64,000 nt of DNA from Bin95 sp965220855 (GCA_965220855.1 CBDCQY010000001.1:2790001-2854000), one strand, 5' to 3'. Counted from the stretch's first letter, positions 8,134 to 17,742 are shown. A program made the numbers and translations. The notes: a model not told the origin generated them from the sequence alone.

Positions 8134-9231
8134 TTACCGGATCGGGCCGGGCGGCTCCAGTTGCTTCATCAGATCGTCGTTCCACTCGCCCTCGGCGACC
8201 AAGACCGCCTTGGCGTCATAGAGGAACGCCTCGATCAGATTGTGCGAGAGATACACATAGACGCCCGGCTGGCGGATGGTGTGGATCGAGGCCCCGGCCG
8301 AGCCGGCGGCGATCGACCAGGTTTCGAGGCCCTGCAAGGGCGGATCGTCGAACCCGCCCCGCTCCCAGACATAATCGCCATGCCCGCCGATCAGATGCGG
8401 CCAGGACTGGCGGTTGGCCTGGGCGTGCACGATCAGCACATTCTCGCCCACATTCGCGGTCAGCGCATTGTCGTCCTGCAGCGCGCCGACGGCGCCGTTG
8501 AACACGATATGCGTCGGCGCGAGCGTGCGCATCGCCTCCACGTCGTCGTCGAAGGCGTCCGAGGGCGTCGCATAGCGCTTGAAGCCGCCCTCGCCGTCGC
8601 GCGGCAGGTAATAGTCCTGCTCGCCGATATAGTAGGCGCGGTCGTAGCGGACCGGATTGCCGTCCGCGTCCTTCAGCCCGCCCTTCGGCAGCACCATGAT
8701 GGCGCCGCTCATGCCGTGCGTCACATGCCAGGGCACCATGATCCCGCCCGGAGCGCAGTGATAGACGAACACGCCGGGCTTCATCGCCCGGAAGCGCAGC
8801 ACGACCTGCTCGCCCGGCTCCACATGGGTGAGCTCGCCGCCGCCGAGCGCGCCGATGGCGGCGTGGAAATCGACATTGTGCAGCAACTCGTTGCCGGCCT
8901 CGTTGACCAGCGTGAGCTCCACATAGTCGCCCTCGTTCACGACGACGATCGGGCCGGGCACCGAGCCGTGGAAGGTGAAGGCCCAGACGAAGGCGTCCGG
9001 CTCCACCTCGATCTCCTTCTCCTCGATGGTCATGCGCACCTCGACGACGCGCGGCGGGCCGTCATAGGCCTGGTCGTGCTCCGGCATGAAGGGCGGGGCG
9101 ACGAGTTTCTGGGTCACCCGCTCCAGCCCCTCGGTCCCGGCGGCCTGTCCGGCGGCCGGCGAGAGCAGCATGGCGGCGAGAGCGGCGATGGCGGCGAGGG
9201 TCTTCGGCAGTGTGGATGGGCGATACCGCAT
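8134..9231 (-). CDS. nirK: copper-containing nitrite reductase (NO-forming)
   Basis: NirK reduces nitrite to nitric oxide in the periplasm during denitrification, using type 1 and type 2 copper centres. The 365-residue protein has an N-terminal signal peptide (about residues 1-31, ending AAGQAAG). Type 1 copper ligands are His118, Cys159, His169 and Met174 (HCAPGGIMVPWHVTHGM). Type 2 ligands are His123, His158 and His279 (PHLIGGHGDYVW). The active-site acid Asp121 (LLHNVDFHAA) and the histidine of PTHIVFNG (His241) are both present, so the enzyme looks functional. No nirV, norCB or nnrR gene is adjacent and I did not find an obvious FNR/NnrR box upstream, so regulation is unclear. A GC-rich hairpin lies about 57 nt ahead of the start. 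Confidence 0.93.
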   Translation of the reverse strand: MRYRPSTLPKTLAAIAALAAMLLSPAAGQAAGTEGLERVTQKLVAPPFMPEHDQAYDGPPRVVEVRMTIEEKEIEVEPDAFVWAFTFHGSVPGPIVVVNEGDYVELTLVNEAGNELLHNVDFHAAIGALGGGELTHVEPGEQVVLRFRAMKPGVFVYHCAPGGIMVPWHVTHGMSGAIMVLPKGGLKDADGNPVRYDRAYYIGEQDYYLPRDGEGGFKRYATPSDAFDDDVEAMRTLAPTHIVFNGAVGALQDDNALTANVGENVLIVHAQANRQSWPHLIGGHGDYVWERGGFDDPPLQGLETWSIAAGSAGASIHTIRQPGVYVYLSHNLIEAFLYDAKAVLVAEGEWNDDLMKQLEPPGPIR

Positions 9232-9287
9232 GGGCTTCCTCCCTTGCTGCCGCGCCGAGCGGCGGAGCGGTCGGTCGCGGCGAGAAT

Positions 9288-9306
9288 GGCCCGGCCCTGC
9301 CGGGCC
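9288..9306 (-). promoter_or_regulatory. short GC hairpin upstream of nirK
   Basis: GGCCCGGC and GCCGGGCC form a perfect 8-bp stem with a 3-nt loop between the DUF6064 gene and nirK. There is no following T run in either direction. It may be a weak terminator for the upstream gene or a leader structure of nirK. Confidence 0.3.
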
Positions 9307-9354
9307 TCACACTTAACAGGTGGGGAGCGGCGCCGGGACCCGGAACTGCGGCAT

Positions 9355-10017
9355 TCAGTCCCGTCCGCCTGCGCTCCAGGCGGCGAGGCCCGCCAGCCCG
9401 GCGGCCAGCGCCGCCCAGCCCTGCCAGGCGCCCATGGTGAGCAGGGTCAGCCCCGAGAGGCCGAGCCAGAGCGCCGGGATGGCCTGCAGCAGCGCGGTCC
9501 AGCCATGGCGCGGCGCGAGCGCCAGCAGGCCGAGCGTCGCGATGGCGGTCGGGTCGGGTGCGAGCGCCGCGACCTCCGCCTCGCGCCAGGAGCGCCCGTC
9601 GAGGGCCGCCAGCGCCGGCCAGACCAGCAGCCCGGCGGCGAAGAGCGCGAGGCCCGGCCGGGCCGCCCTTCCCCGCCGCAGGAGGGCGAGCCGGCCCGAA
9701 AGGCCGAGCGCCGCCAGCAGCAGCGCCTGCATGTAGAAGCCCCAGGCGAGCGCAGGCGCGGCCCAGTTGAGCGACCCGTAGCCGAGCGCCACGAACTGCC
9801 AGCCGGTCCAGGCCCAGGCCGCCGCCAGCGGAAGCGCCAGCCAGCGCGCCGGCGGTCGCCAGCCGCGCGCCAGAACCGTCAGCAGCAGCAGGCCAGCAGC
9901 CAGCAGCAGCGGCTGGACCGGCCAGACCGCCTCGTTTTCCAGCGCGAACAGCCGCCAATAGGCGCGCGGCGAGAAGGGCAGCAGGTCCTCGACCGCCCAG
10001 GAGCGCCAGGCGTCCAT
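9355..10017 (-). CDS. DUF6064 family multi-pass membrane protein
   Basis: This 220-residue protein has about six or seven hydrophobic segments separated by short Arg-rich turns. Its start, LLPFSPRAYWRLFALENEAVWPVQPLL, matches the pattern I associate with DUF6064 proteins (F-P-x-x-F-x-x-x-x-Y-N-x-A-x-W-P-like). The function is unknown. It lies 9 nt downstream of the aldo/keto reductase gene on the same strand and 123 nt upstream of nirK, so it is probably co-transcribed with the reductase. No cofactor motif or conserved charged triad was visible, so I do not assign a transport role. Confidence 0.65.
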   Translation of the reverse strand: MDAWRSWAVEDLLPFSPRAYWRLFALENEAVWPVQPLLLAAGLLLLTVLARGWRPPARWLALPLAAAWAWTGWQFVALGYGSLNWAAPALAWGFYMQALLLAALGLSGRLALLRRGRAARPGLALFAAGLLVWPALAALDGRSWREAEVAALAPDPTAIATLGLLALAPRHGWTALLQAIPALWLGLSGLTLLTMGAWQGWAALAAGLAGLAAWSAGGRD

Positions 10018-10026
10018 CGCCGCCCG

Positions 10027-10926
10027 TCAAAGCTCCCGCAGATGCGCCGCCATCCGGCGGCGGAGCGCGGCGTCCGGCATCGGGCCGAAGGCGGCGGACT
10101 TGTTCTCGCGGAGATGATCGACGCGCCTTGTGGCCGGGATCGCGGTGGTGACGGCGGGGTGCGAGAGGATGAACTTCAGCAGGACTTGCGGCCAGGAGGC
10201 CGCGCCGATCTCCGCCGCCCAGCCCGGCAAGGGCCGGCCCGCCAGGCGCTCCGGCAGCTGTCCGCGCCGGAAGGGGCGGTTGCAGATCACCGCGACGCCG
10301 CGCTCGGCCGCGAGCGGCAGCAGCCGCGCCTCGGCTTCCCGATCGACGATATTGTAGGTGAGCTGGACGAAATCGAGCGCCCGGCTTTGCAGGATGCGCT
10401 CCAGCTCGCCATGGCGGCGGCCGTGCGAGGTGGTGACGCCGACATAGCGCAGCCGCCCGGCTTCCTTCATCGCCTGGAGCGTCGCCAGATTGGCCTCCCA
10501 GTCGATCAGATTGTGCACTTGCAGGAGGTCGAAGCGCTCGACGCGCCAGCGCCGGCCGGTCTCGGCGATCTGCGCCGGGCCGTCGGCGGCGCGGGTCCAC
10601 ACTTTGTCGGCGGAGAAGAGGCCCGGCGGGCGGCCGAGCCGCTCGAAGCCTGCGCCGATCACGGCCTGGGAGGAGCCGTACATGGGCGAGGAATCGATCA
10701 TGCCGCCGCCCGCCTCGAAAAAGGCCGCCATCACCGCCCGGCATTCGGCGCGCAAGGCGGGGTCGGCGCCGACATTGAAGGTGATCCAGCTGCCGAGCCC
10801 GACCGCCGGCAGCACTTCGCCGCTGGAGGGAATGCGCCTCGCCAGTGCGCCCTCCGCCGCCGCCGGCGCGCCGAGCGCGGCGGCCGCCGCTGCGCCAGCC
10901 AGAAACGCCCGTCGGCTCGCTCGCAT
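10027..10926 (-). CDS. Tat-exported aldo/keto reductase
   Basis: The 299-residue protein begins with a twin-arginine-type signal (RASRRAFLAGAAAAAALGAPAAA), followed by an aldo/keto reductase barrel. The catalytic tetrad is readable: Asp and Tyr in IDSSPMYG, Lys in SADKVW and His in DLLQVHNL. These enzymes reduce carbonyl groups with NAD(P)H; export through Tat would imply folding with cofactor before transport, as known for related periplasmic oxidoreductases. The ATG at 10926 is preceded by GGGAGGAG. The gene is divergent from a flavin monooxygenase 139 bp away and is followed closely by the DUF6064 membrane protein. Substrate is unknown. Confidence 0.85.
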   Translation of the reverse strand: MRASRRAFLAGAAAAAALGAPAAAEGALARRIPSSGEVLPAVGLGSWITFNVGADPALRAECRAVMAAFFEAGGGMIDSSPMYGSSQAVIGAGFERLGRPPGLFSADKVWTRAADGPAQIAETGRRWRVERFDLLQVHNLIDWEANLATLQAMKEAGRLRYVGVTTSHGRRHGELERILQSRALDFVQLTYNIVDREAEARLLPLAAERGVAVICNRPFRRGQLPERLAGRPLPGWAAEIGAASWPQVLLKFILSHPAVTTAIPATRRVDHLRENKSAAFGPMPDAALRRRMAAHLREL

Positions 10927-11065
10927 CCGCTCCTCCCGCCAGTTCCGGCCGGCGAGCCTACCGCCGCGCGCGGGCGCGACCAAGCCTCGCAGCGCCGGCC
11001 CGGCCTCTGGCGCGCCGGGGCGGCGGGTGCATAATGCCGGCGAGCGACAGGGAGGCGACGGGATC

Positions 11066-12655
<1,590 letters not shown>

Positions 12656-12704
12656 AGGGCGTCGGCGGCTTGACCGGCAGGGGCGGCGGAAGCAGGGTGC
12701 GGCC

Positions 12705-13085
12705 ATGACGCGCGCGCTCGGTCCGGCCCTGGCGAACGGCTTGCGGCGGCGCTGCCCGGCCTGCGGGCGGGGACGCGCCTTCCGGGGCTATCTGGCGCAA
12801 GTTGAAGCCTGCGCGTGCTGCGGCCTGCGGCTCGCGCGCATTCGCGCCGACGACTTCCCGCCCTATATCGCCATCCTGATCACCGGCCATGTCGTCGTGC
12901 CGCTGCTGCTCTTCGTGGAGCAGAGCTGGGCGCCGGCGCTCTGGCTGCAGGCGCTGGTCTGGCCGACGCTGGCGCTCGCGCTCGCCGGCTTGCTGCTGCC
13001 GGTGGCCAAGGGCGGCGTGCTGGGGGCGATGTGGGCGCTCGGCCTCACCGGCGAGGAGCGCCAGGGGCGCGGGGAGCCGCCGTGA
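12705..13085 (+). CDS. DUF983 family protein with zinc-ribbon and two membrane segments
   Basis: The 126-residue protein has two CxxC pairs near the N-terminus (RRRCPACGRG at about residues 15-24 and EACACCGL near 34-41), a zinc-ribbon-like arrangement, followed by two hydrophobic segments (about residues 54-70 and 78-105). This is the DUF983 pattern. The role is unknown; in other alphaproteobacteria such genes lie near cytochrome oxidase or Nudix genes, which is not so here. It starts 49 nt after the monooxygenase gene, and its stop overlaps the GTG start of the next gene (GTGA). Confidence 0.8.
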   Translation: MTRALGPALANGLRRRCPACGRGRAFRGYLAQVEACACCGLRLARIRADDFPPYIAILITGHVVVPLLLFVEQSWAPALWLQALVWPTLALALAGLLLPVAKGGVLGAMWALGLTGEERQGRGEPP

Positions 13086-13522
13086 GCTTCTGGCGCGAGA
13101 AGCGGCTCTCGGAGATGACGCCGGAGGAGTGGGAGTCGCTCTGCGACGGCTGCGCCAAATGCTGCCTGCTGAAGATCGAGTGGCACGACACCGGCGAGGT
13201 GCAGCCGACTTGCGTCGCCTGCCGGCTGCTGGACCCGGAAAGCTGCCGCTGCTCCGACTACGCCAACCGGCGCGCCCATGTGCCGGACTGCATTCGGCTC
13301 ACGCCCGACAATGTGGCCGAGATCGAGTGGATGCCCGCCAGCTGCGCCTATCGTCTGGTGCATGAAGGCCGCGACCTCTACTGGTGGCACCCGCTGGTGT
13401 CCGGCGACCCCGAGACGGTGCATCTGGCGCAGATCTCGGTGCGCGGCAAGACGATCTCCGAGGACCGGGTGGGCGGCGAGCAGGAAGATCTGGAGCGATA
13501 CATTGTCGATTGGGAACTTTAG
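13082..13522 (+). CDS. YcgN/UPF0260 family cysteine-cluster protein
   Basis: The 146-residue protein begins at a GTG overlapping the preceding stop. It carries the UPF0260 cysteine pattern: CDGCAKCCLLK near residues 21-31, CVACRLLDPESCRCSDY near 42-58, then CIRL and an SCAYRL motif. The arrangement resembles the CxxCxxCC zinc/iron-chelating fold. The family length is about 150, so it is complete. Function is not established; metal or Fe-S binding is what the cysteines indicate. It overlaps the next gene by 20 nt, making a tightly packed run of small genes. Confidence 0.85.
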   Translation: MSFWREKRLSEMTPEEWESLCDGCAKCCLLKIEWHDTGEVQPTCVACRLLDPESCRCSDYANRRAHVPDCIRLTPDNVAEIEWMPASCAYRLVHEGRDLYWWHPLVSGDPETVHLAQISVRGKTISEDRVGGEQEDLERYIVDWEL

Positions 13523-14213
13523 ACAGATCGGTCTGGGGACGCGCCAGGTTCGCCTCCGCGTCCGCCGCAACAGGCGCGCCCGGCGGCTCTCGCTGCGCGT
13601 GTCGCCCGACCAGCTCAGCCTGACGCTGCCGCCCGGCGCGAGCGAGGTCGATGGGCTGGCCTTCCTGATGAGCCGGACGGACTGGGCGCTCGAACGGCTG
13701 GCGAGCTTTCCCGCCCCGACGCCTTTCCGGCCCGGCGAGACGATCCCGTTTCTGGGCCGGCCCCGATTGCTCTGCCTCGATCCGTCCATCGAAGACCAGC
13801 CCCGCCTGGAGGAGGAGCGCATTCTGCTGGCGACGCCGGAGCGCTTCGCCGAACGGCTGGAAGCCTGGCTGCGCCACCGGGCCCGGCTCGCCTTCGAGGA
13901 GGCCGTCGCCCGCCACGCCGAGAGGCTTTTCGTGAAGCCGCGCAGCATCGCCATTCGCGACCAGAAGACCCGCTGGGGCAGCGCCAGCCCCGCCGGGCGA
14001 CTCAACTTCTCCTGGCGCGCGATCATGGCCCCGCCCTTCGTGCTCGATTATGTGGCCGCGCATGAGGTCTGCCATCTGATCCGGATGGATCACGGGGTGC
14101 TCTTCCGGACGCTCTGCCGCTCGCTCGCGCCCGAGACCGATGCGGCCGAACGCTGGCTGAAGACCGAAGGCCCCGCCCTGCACCGCTACGGGCGCGAGCC
14201 GATGGGCGGGTAG
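13503..14213 (+). CDS. YgjP-like zinc metallopeptidase (DUF45)
   Basis: The 236-residue protein has the YgjP/COG1451 layout: an N-terminal beta-rich half (RRNRRARRLSLRVSPDQLSLTLP), then RDQKTRWGSASPAGRLNFSWR near residues 155-175 and the zinc-binding AAHEVCHLIRMDHG with the HExxH motif near residue 187. It resembles SprT/WSS1-type metallopeptidases; physiological substrates of the YgjP group are not known to me. I chose the TTG at 13503 because GGAG at 13492-13495 lies 7 nt upstream, even though the frame is open further upstream inside the YcgN gene. A start inside that gene remains possible. It overlaps the YcgN gene by 20 nt. Confidence 0.82.
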   Translation: MSIGNFRQIGLGTRQVRLRVRRNRRARRLSLRVSPDQLSLTLPPGASEVDGLAFLMSRTDWALERLASFPAPTPFRPGETIPFLGRPRLLCLDPSIEDQPRLEEERILLATPERFAERLEAWLRHRARLAFEEAVARHAERLFVKPRSIAIRDQKTRWGSASPAGRLNFSWRAIMAPPFVLDYVAAHEVCHLIRMDHGVLFRTLCRSLAPETDAAERWLKTEGPALHRYGREPMGG

Positions 14214-14217
14214 CGCC

Positions 14218-14505
14218 ATGGAGCTTCATCAGCTGCTCGGGCTGGCCATCCTGGTCGGCCTCGCCTTCGCGGTGAGTTCGAGCGTGCAGCTCGGCCGGCT
14301 GCGCCGCCGGGAGGGCTGGAAGCCGCCCTTGTTCAACCTGCGCGACCTGAGCGTGCTGCGCCGACCGGGCGATTTCAGTCCGGAGGAGGTGCGCCTGGTG
14401 CGCCGGAACATGCTGGCCTGCGCGGCGGTGCTGGCGCTGGTGATCCTGTTCCTCGCCACCAGCCCCGAGGGGCTCGACCTCGCGCCGCTCGCGCCGCCGG
14501 ATTGA
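14218..14505 (+). CDS. small two-pass membrane protein, function unknown
   Basis: The 95-residue protein has a hydrophobic N-terminal segment (about residues 6-24), a basic and hydrophilic middle (QLGRLRRREGW... LSVLRRPGDFSPEEVRLVRRN) and a second hydrophobic segment (about residues 65-82). It begins 4 nt after the metallopeptidase gene, suggesting co-transcription. I do not recognise a family. The positive middle loop predicts a cytoplasmic position between the two helices. Confidence 0.65.
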   Translation: MELHQLLGLAILVGLAFAVSSSVQLGRLRRREGWKPPLFNLRDLSVLRRPGDFSPEEVRLVRRNMLACAAVLALVILFLATSPEGLDLAPLAPPD

Positions 14506-14565
14506 CCGGCGCGCGGTCGGGGCCGTAATCTTCGCCCCTCAACCGCCGCCCGGAGCGACAGCCCG

Positions 14566-14700
14566 ATGATCGAGGAAGACCCCAACGATCCGATGCCGGA
14601 TCGCATGAATATCTGGACGACGCTCGCCGGCTATGGCGCGGGCGTGGCGATCATCGTCATCATGTTCGTCTGGGCGCTGTCGGCCACCCGCCTCGGTTGA
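14566..14700 (+). CDS. 44-residue single-pass membrane peptide
   Basis: A short frame of 44 codons encodes an acidic N-terminus (MIEEDPNDPMPDRMNIW) and one hydrophobic helix (about residues 20-40: YGAGVAIIVIMFVWALSATR). GGAG at 14552-14555 lies about 10 nt before the ATG. It ends just before the convergent TRAP operon. The layout, with a charged head and single anchor, is typical of small membrane proteins, but I do not know a family. Confidence rests on the ribosome-binding site and the clean membrane helix. Confidence 0.55.
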   Translation: MIEEDPNDPMPDRMNIWTTLAGYGAGVAIIVIMFVWALSATRLG

Positions 14701-14715
14701 CGCCCTCCGCCCGCC

Positions 14716-16035
14716 TCACACATTCAGCAGGCGCGGCAGATAGAGCACGATCTCCGGGAAGAGCATCACCAGCGTCAGGCCGGTGATCTGCAGCGCGATG
14801 AAGGGCAGCACGGCCCCGAATATCTGCTGCAGCGTGATCTCCGGCGGCGCCACGCTCTTCAGCCAGAAACAGGCCGGGCCGAAGGGCGGCGACAGGAAGT
14901 AGATCTGGATGTTCATGACGAACAGCACGCCGAACCAGATCGGGTCGTAGCCGAGCGAGACCACCACCGGCGCGAAGATCGGCACGGTGATGTAGGCGAT
15001 CGCGATCCACTCCATGAAAGTGCCGAGGATGATGAGGATGCCCATCATCACGAAGATCACGCCGAGCGGCGGCATGTCGAGGCCGCGCAGCAGGCCCTGC
15101 ATGAAGTCGTTGCCGCCGATGATGTTGTAGATGCCGACGAAGCTGACCGCGCCCAGCACCAGCCAGATGATGGTGCCGACGGTGATCATGGTCTTGCGCA
15201 GCGCTTCCTGGAGCATCGGCCAGGAGAGCCGCCGGCGCGCCGCCGCCGCCGCCATGGCGCCGAACACGCCCACCGCCGCCGCCTCGGTGACCGTGGCGAT
15301 GCCGCCATAGATCGAGCCGAGGATCCACAGGATGACCAGCATCGGCAGGATCAGGCCCTTCATCTTGGCGGCCTTCTCCGCCCCCGACATGCTCGTCAGG
15401 CCCTCGGCCGGCAGCGGAGCCAGATGCGGCTGGAAATGGCAGCGGATCAGGATGTAGAGGATGTAAAGGCTGGCGAGCAGCAGTCCGGGCAGGAAGCCGC
15501 CGAGGAACAGGCCCGAGATCGAGACATTCGCGGTCAGCCCGTAGATGATCATGATGACCGAGGGCGGGATCAGCGTGGCGAGCGAGCCGCCGGCGCAGAT
15601 CGTGCCCATGGCGAGCTTCTTGTCGTAGCCGAGGCGCAGCATCTGCGGCAGCGCAATCAGGCCCAGCATGACGATCTCGCCGCCCATGATGCCGGTCATC
15701 GCCGCCATGATGACCGCCACCAGCGTGGTCTGCACCGCCACGCCGCCGCGCAGCCGGCCGGAGATGATCGACATGGCGTCGAACAGGTCCTCGGCCACGC
15801 CGGAGCGCTCCAGCAGATTGGCCATGAAGACGAACAGCGGCACCGCGACCAGCGGATAGGCCTCCAGCAGCCCCTGCGCGTTGGACGCGACCAGGAAGAG
15901 GCCCGGCAGGTCGAAGAAGGCGACCGCGGTGCCGATCGAGACGGTGAGCGTGACGATGCCGAGCGGCATGCCCGTCATCATCAGCAGGATCATGGAGGCG
16001 ACGATGACGAGCGTCGCGGTCTGGATATCGACCAT
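14716..16035 (-). CDS. TRAP transporter large permease, DctM type
   Basis: This 439-residue protein is the 12-helix ion-coupled permease of a TRAP (tripartite ATP-independent periplasmic) transporter, which takes up organic acids using a sodium or proton gradient. Hydrophobic segments fill the length. The family motifs MTGIMGGEIVMLGLIALPQML and GTICAGGSLATLIPPSVIMIIYG lie around residues 110-165. The C-terminal half contains FGVLFVMNIQIYFLSPPFGPACFWLK. It follows the small permease by 7 nt, in the order binding protein, small permease, large permease, and is the last gene of the operon. It converges on the small membrane peptide gene with only 15 bp between stops. Confidence 0.93.
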   Translation of the reverse strand: MVDIQTATLVIVASMILLMMTGMPLGIVTLTVSIGTAVAFFDLPGLFLVASNAQGLLEAYPLVAVPLFVFMANLLERSGVAEDLFDAMSIISGRLRGGVAVQTTLVAVIMAAMTGIMGGEIVMLGLIALPQMLRLGYDKKLAMGTICAGGSLATLIPPSVIMIIYGLTANVSISGLFLGGFLPGLLLASLYILYILIRCHFQPHLAPLPAEGLTSMSGAEKAAKMKGLILPMLVILWILGSIYGGIATVTEAAAVGVFGAMAAAAARRRLSWPMLQEALRKTMITVGTIIWLVLGAVSFVGIYNIIGGNDFMQGLLRGLDMPPLGVIFVMMGILIILGTFMEWIAIAYITVPIFAPVVVSLGYDPIWFGVLFVMNIQIYFLSPPFGPACFWLKSVAPPEITLQQIFGAVLPFIALQITGLTLVMLFPEIVLYLPRLLNV

Positions 16036-16042
16036 GGGTCGG

Positions 16043-16561
16043 TCAGTCTCCCGGCTGTTCGCCGTGCTGCGGAACGCCCTCGGCGCGGAAATGCTTCACC
16101 AGATTGACGACCAGCTGGACGCCGTAGAGCAGCGCGCCGACGAACAGCAGCGTCTTCAGGATCGCCGGCTCGGGAGAGTTGAAGGAGGTGCCGCTGCGCT
16201 CGACCGCGCCCAGCGCATCCACCATGGGATGCCAGAGCGCATAGACGAAGGTCCACATGGCGGCGAGGCTGACGAGGAGAATGAACAGGTCGAGCCACCA
16301 GCGCGCCCGGCCCCGCACCCGCTCATAGATCACCGTGATGGAGATATGGCTGCGGCGCATGGTGATGTAGGCGCCCGAGAGCGCCCAGGCCGAGGCGCAG
16401 ACCACCATGACGACCTCGAAGGCCCATTGCGTGGGCGCGTTGAAGAAATAGCGCCGCGCGACCTCATAGACGGTGATGACGGCGCAGATCATGTAGAAAT
16501 GCGAGACTGAGAGGCCGACGAACTGGTTCAGACGGTCCACCGCATGGAGCAGCCGTTTCAT
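16043..16561 (-). CDS. TRAP transporter small permease, DctQ type
   Basis: The 172-residue protein has four hydrophobic helices and the DctQ features YEVARRYFFNAPTQWAFEVV (about residues 35-54) and the RRSHISITVIYERV segment that follows. It forms the membrane complex with the DctM permease. I chose the ATG at 16561, giving MKRLLHAVDRLNQFVG, preceded by a GGGGG purine run; a longer frame begins 57 nt upstream but would add an uncharacteristic Arg/Pro-rich tail. It is separated from the binding-protein gene by 96 nt that contain a strong hairpin. Confidence 0.9.
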   Translation of the reverse strand: MKRLLHAVDRLNQFVGLSVSHFYMICAVITVYEVARRYFFNAPTQWAFEVVMVVCASAWALSGAYITMRRSHISITVIYERVRGRARWWLDLFILLVSLAAMWTFVYALWHPMVDALGAVERSGTSFNSPEPAILKTLLFVGALLYGVQLVVNLVKHFRAEGVPQHGEQPGD

Positions 16562-16591
16562 GGCCCCCTGCCCTCCGTATGGCGAGCGGAA

Positions 16592-16623
16592 GCGCCGCGG
16601 CGGCTCAGGGGCCGCCACGGCGC
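16592..16623 (-). terminator. intercistronic hairpin between dctP and dctQ (first TRAP operon)
   Basis: On the minus strand a 13-bp stem (arms 16611-16623 and 16592-16604) closes a 6-nt loop. All pairs are Watson-Crick except one that is G-U in the RNA. No T run follows, so it probably stabilises the upstream binding-protein message or causes partial termination. The second TRAP operon has a similar element in the same place. Confidence 0.55.
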
Positions 16624-16657
16624 GTCCGGGTTTCGGTTGCCGACGGGAACCCCCGCC

Positions 16658-17683
16658 TTACAGCAGGCCCATCGTGGTCATGAAGGCGATGTGCCGGTCA
16701 TAGGCTTCCTTGGCGAGGTCGCTCTGCTTGGAGATGTCCTCCCAGGCGCCCTGGGCGAGCTTGCGCAGCTTGGCGCGCTCTTCGGCCGACCAATCGACGA
16801 TGGTGACCCCCTTGGTGCCCTCGCCGGCGCGGTCGAGCGCGACCAGCTTGCGGTCCTGGAAGTCGGTGGCGCGGGCCATGTCGGGCCAGGCGGCGTAATA
16901 CCAGGTCTCGAGCGCGGCCTGCCCCTCGGGACCGATCTTCTCCCAGACATCCTTGTTGATGATGAACTGGAGCACGGCCATGGAGTGGATGCCCGGATAG
17001 ATCGGATATTGGGCGATCTTGTTGAAGCCGAGCGAGGTGTTGTTGGTGTAGGAGCTGGCGTCGGCGGCATCGACGACCTTCTTCTCGAGCGCGGTGTAGA
17101 GCTCGGGGAAGGGGATCGAGGTCGGGGCCGAGCCGGCGCGGCGGAACACTTCGGCGGCCATGCCCTCCGGCGAGCGCAGCTTGACGCCCTTCAGGTCCGC
17201 CACGGTGCGGATCGGGATGGTCGAGACGAAGGCCTCCTTGGCGAAGGGGCCGGCGCCGACGACGTGGATCTTGCCGGGGAAATGCGTGTCATAGGCCATC
17301 TGGAGCACTTCGACGCCGCCGCCGAAGCGGAAGAACATCTGCTTCTGCTCCACCGTGTCGTAGCCGGAGATCAGGTCGCCCAGCATCCCGAACACGGGGT
17401 CGCGCCCGGCGAAATAGGCGACGGCGTTCAGATCGCCCTGGAGAATGCCGGCCGCCACGGCCTGCACGGTCTCGCGATGCGGCACCACGGTCTTGGAGGG
17501 CCGGATATCGATCTTGATATTGCCGTAGGTCATCGCCTCGAGCTTCGGCACCCAGTGCTCGTTCAGATAGTTGAGCGAGAAGCTGCCGGCGGCGTTGGCG
17601 GTCTGGATCTTGATGACGGTCTGGGCCTGGGCCGCGCCGGTCGCGAGGACGGCGGCGGCGGCGGCGATCAGAAGGCGTTTCAT
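16658..17683 (-). CDS. TRAP transporter periplasmic solute-binding protein, DctP/TAXI-like
   Basis: The 341-residue protein has a Sec signal (MKRLLIAAAAAVLATGAAQAQ, cleavage likely after AQA) and the DctP fold markers: VADLKGVKLRSPEGMAAEVFRRAGSAPTSIPFPELYTALEKKVVDAAD (about residues 160-205), where the arginine in LRSP is the usual carboxylate ligand. Substrate is therefore probably a carboxylic acid. I chose the ATG at 17683 for the signal peptide. A TTGACG / TCTAGT promoter lies 24-60 nt upstream. The divergent neighbour is a 5-oxoprolinase, which makes pyroglutamate or a related cyclic amide acid an attractive, unproven substrate. Confidence 0.92.
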   Translation of the reverse strand: MKRLLIAAAAAVLATGAAQAQTVIKIQTANAAGSFSLNYLNEHWVPKLEAMTYGNIKIDIRPSKTVVPHRETVQAVAAGILQGDLNAVAYFAGRDPVFGMLGDLISGYDTVEQKQMFFRFGGGVEVLQMAYDTHFPGKIHVVGAGPFAKEAFVSTIPIRTVADLKGVKLRSPEGMAAEVFRRAGSAPTSIPFPELYTALEKKVVDAADASSYTNNTSLGFNKIAQYPIYPGIHSMAVLQFIINKDVWEKIGPEGQAALETWYYAAWPDMARATDFQDRKLVALDRAGEGTKGVTIVDWSAEERAKLRKLAQGAWEDISKQSDLAKEAYDRHIAFMTTMGLL

Positions 17684-17713
17684 GCTGTGGGTCCCTGAGT
17701 CTTCGGAACGGCC

Positions 17714-17742
17714 ACTAGACAATTCCCGGCGGGCCGCGTCAA
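17714..17742 (-). promoter_or_regulatory. sigma-70-type promoter of the first TRAP operon
   Basis: Read on the minus strand, TTGACG (17742-17737), a 17-bp spacer and TCTAGT (17719-17714) form a plausible promoter. Its start would be near 17707, giving a leader of about 24 nt before the dctP ATG. Confidence 0.6.

Noticed and set aside
8134..9231. Loss of an active-site histidine in NirK
   Set aside because: At first the QDDNAL segment seemed to lack a histidine, but the catalytic histidine is the one in PTHIVFNG, which is present.
9232..9354. FNR/NnrR-type box for nirK
   Set aside because: I looked for TTG(A/C)N6-8(T/G)CAA-like dyads and found none, so no such site is listed.
13278..13502. 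Longer N-terminus for the YgjP-like protein inside the YcgN gene
   Set aside because: The extension is a shadow of YcgN codons; GGAG is correctly spaced only for the TTG at 13503.
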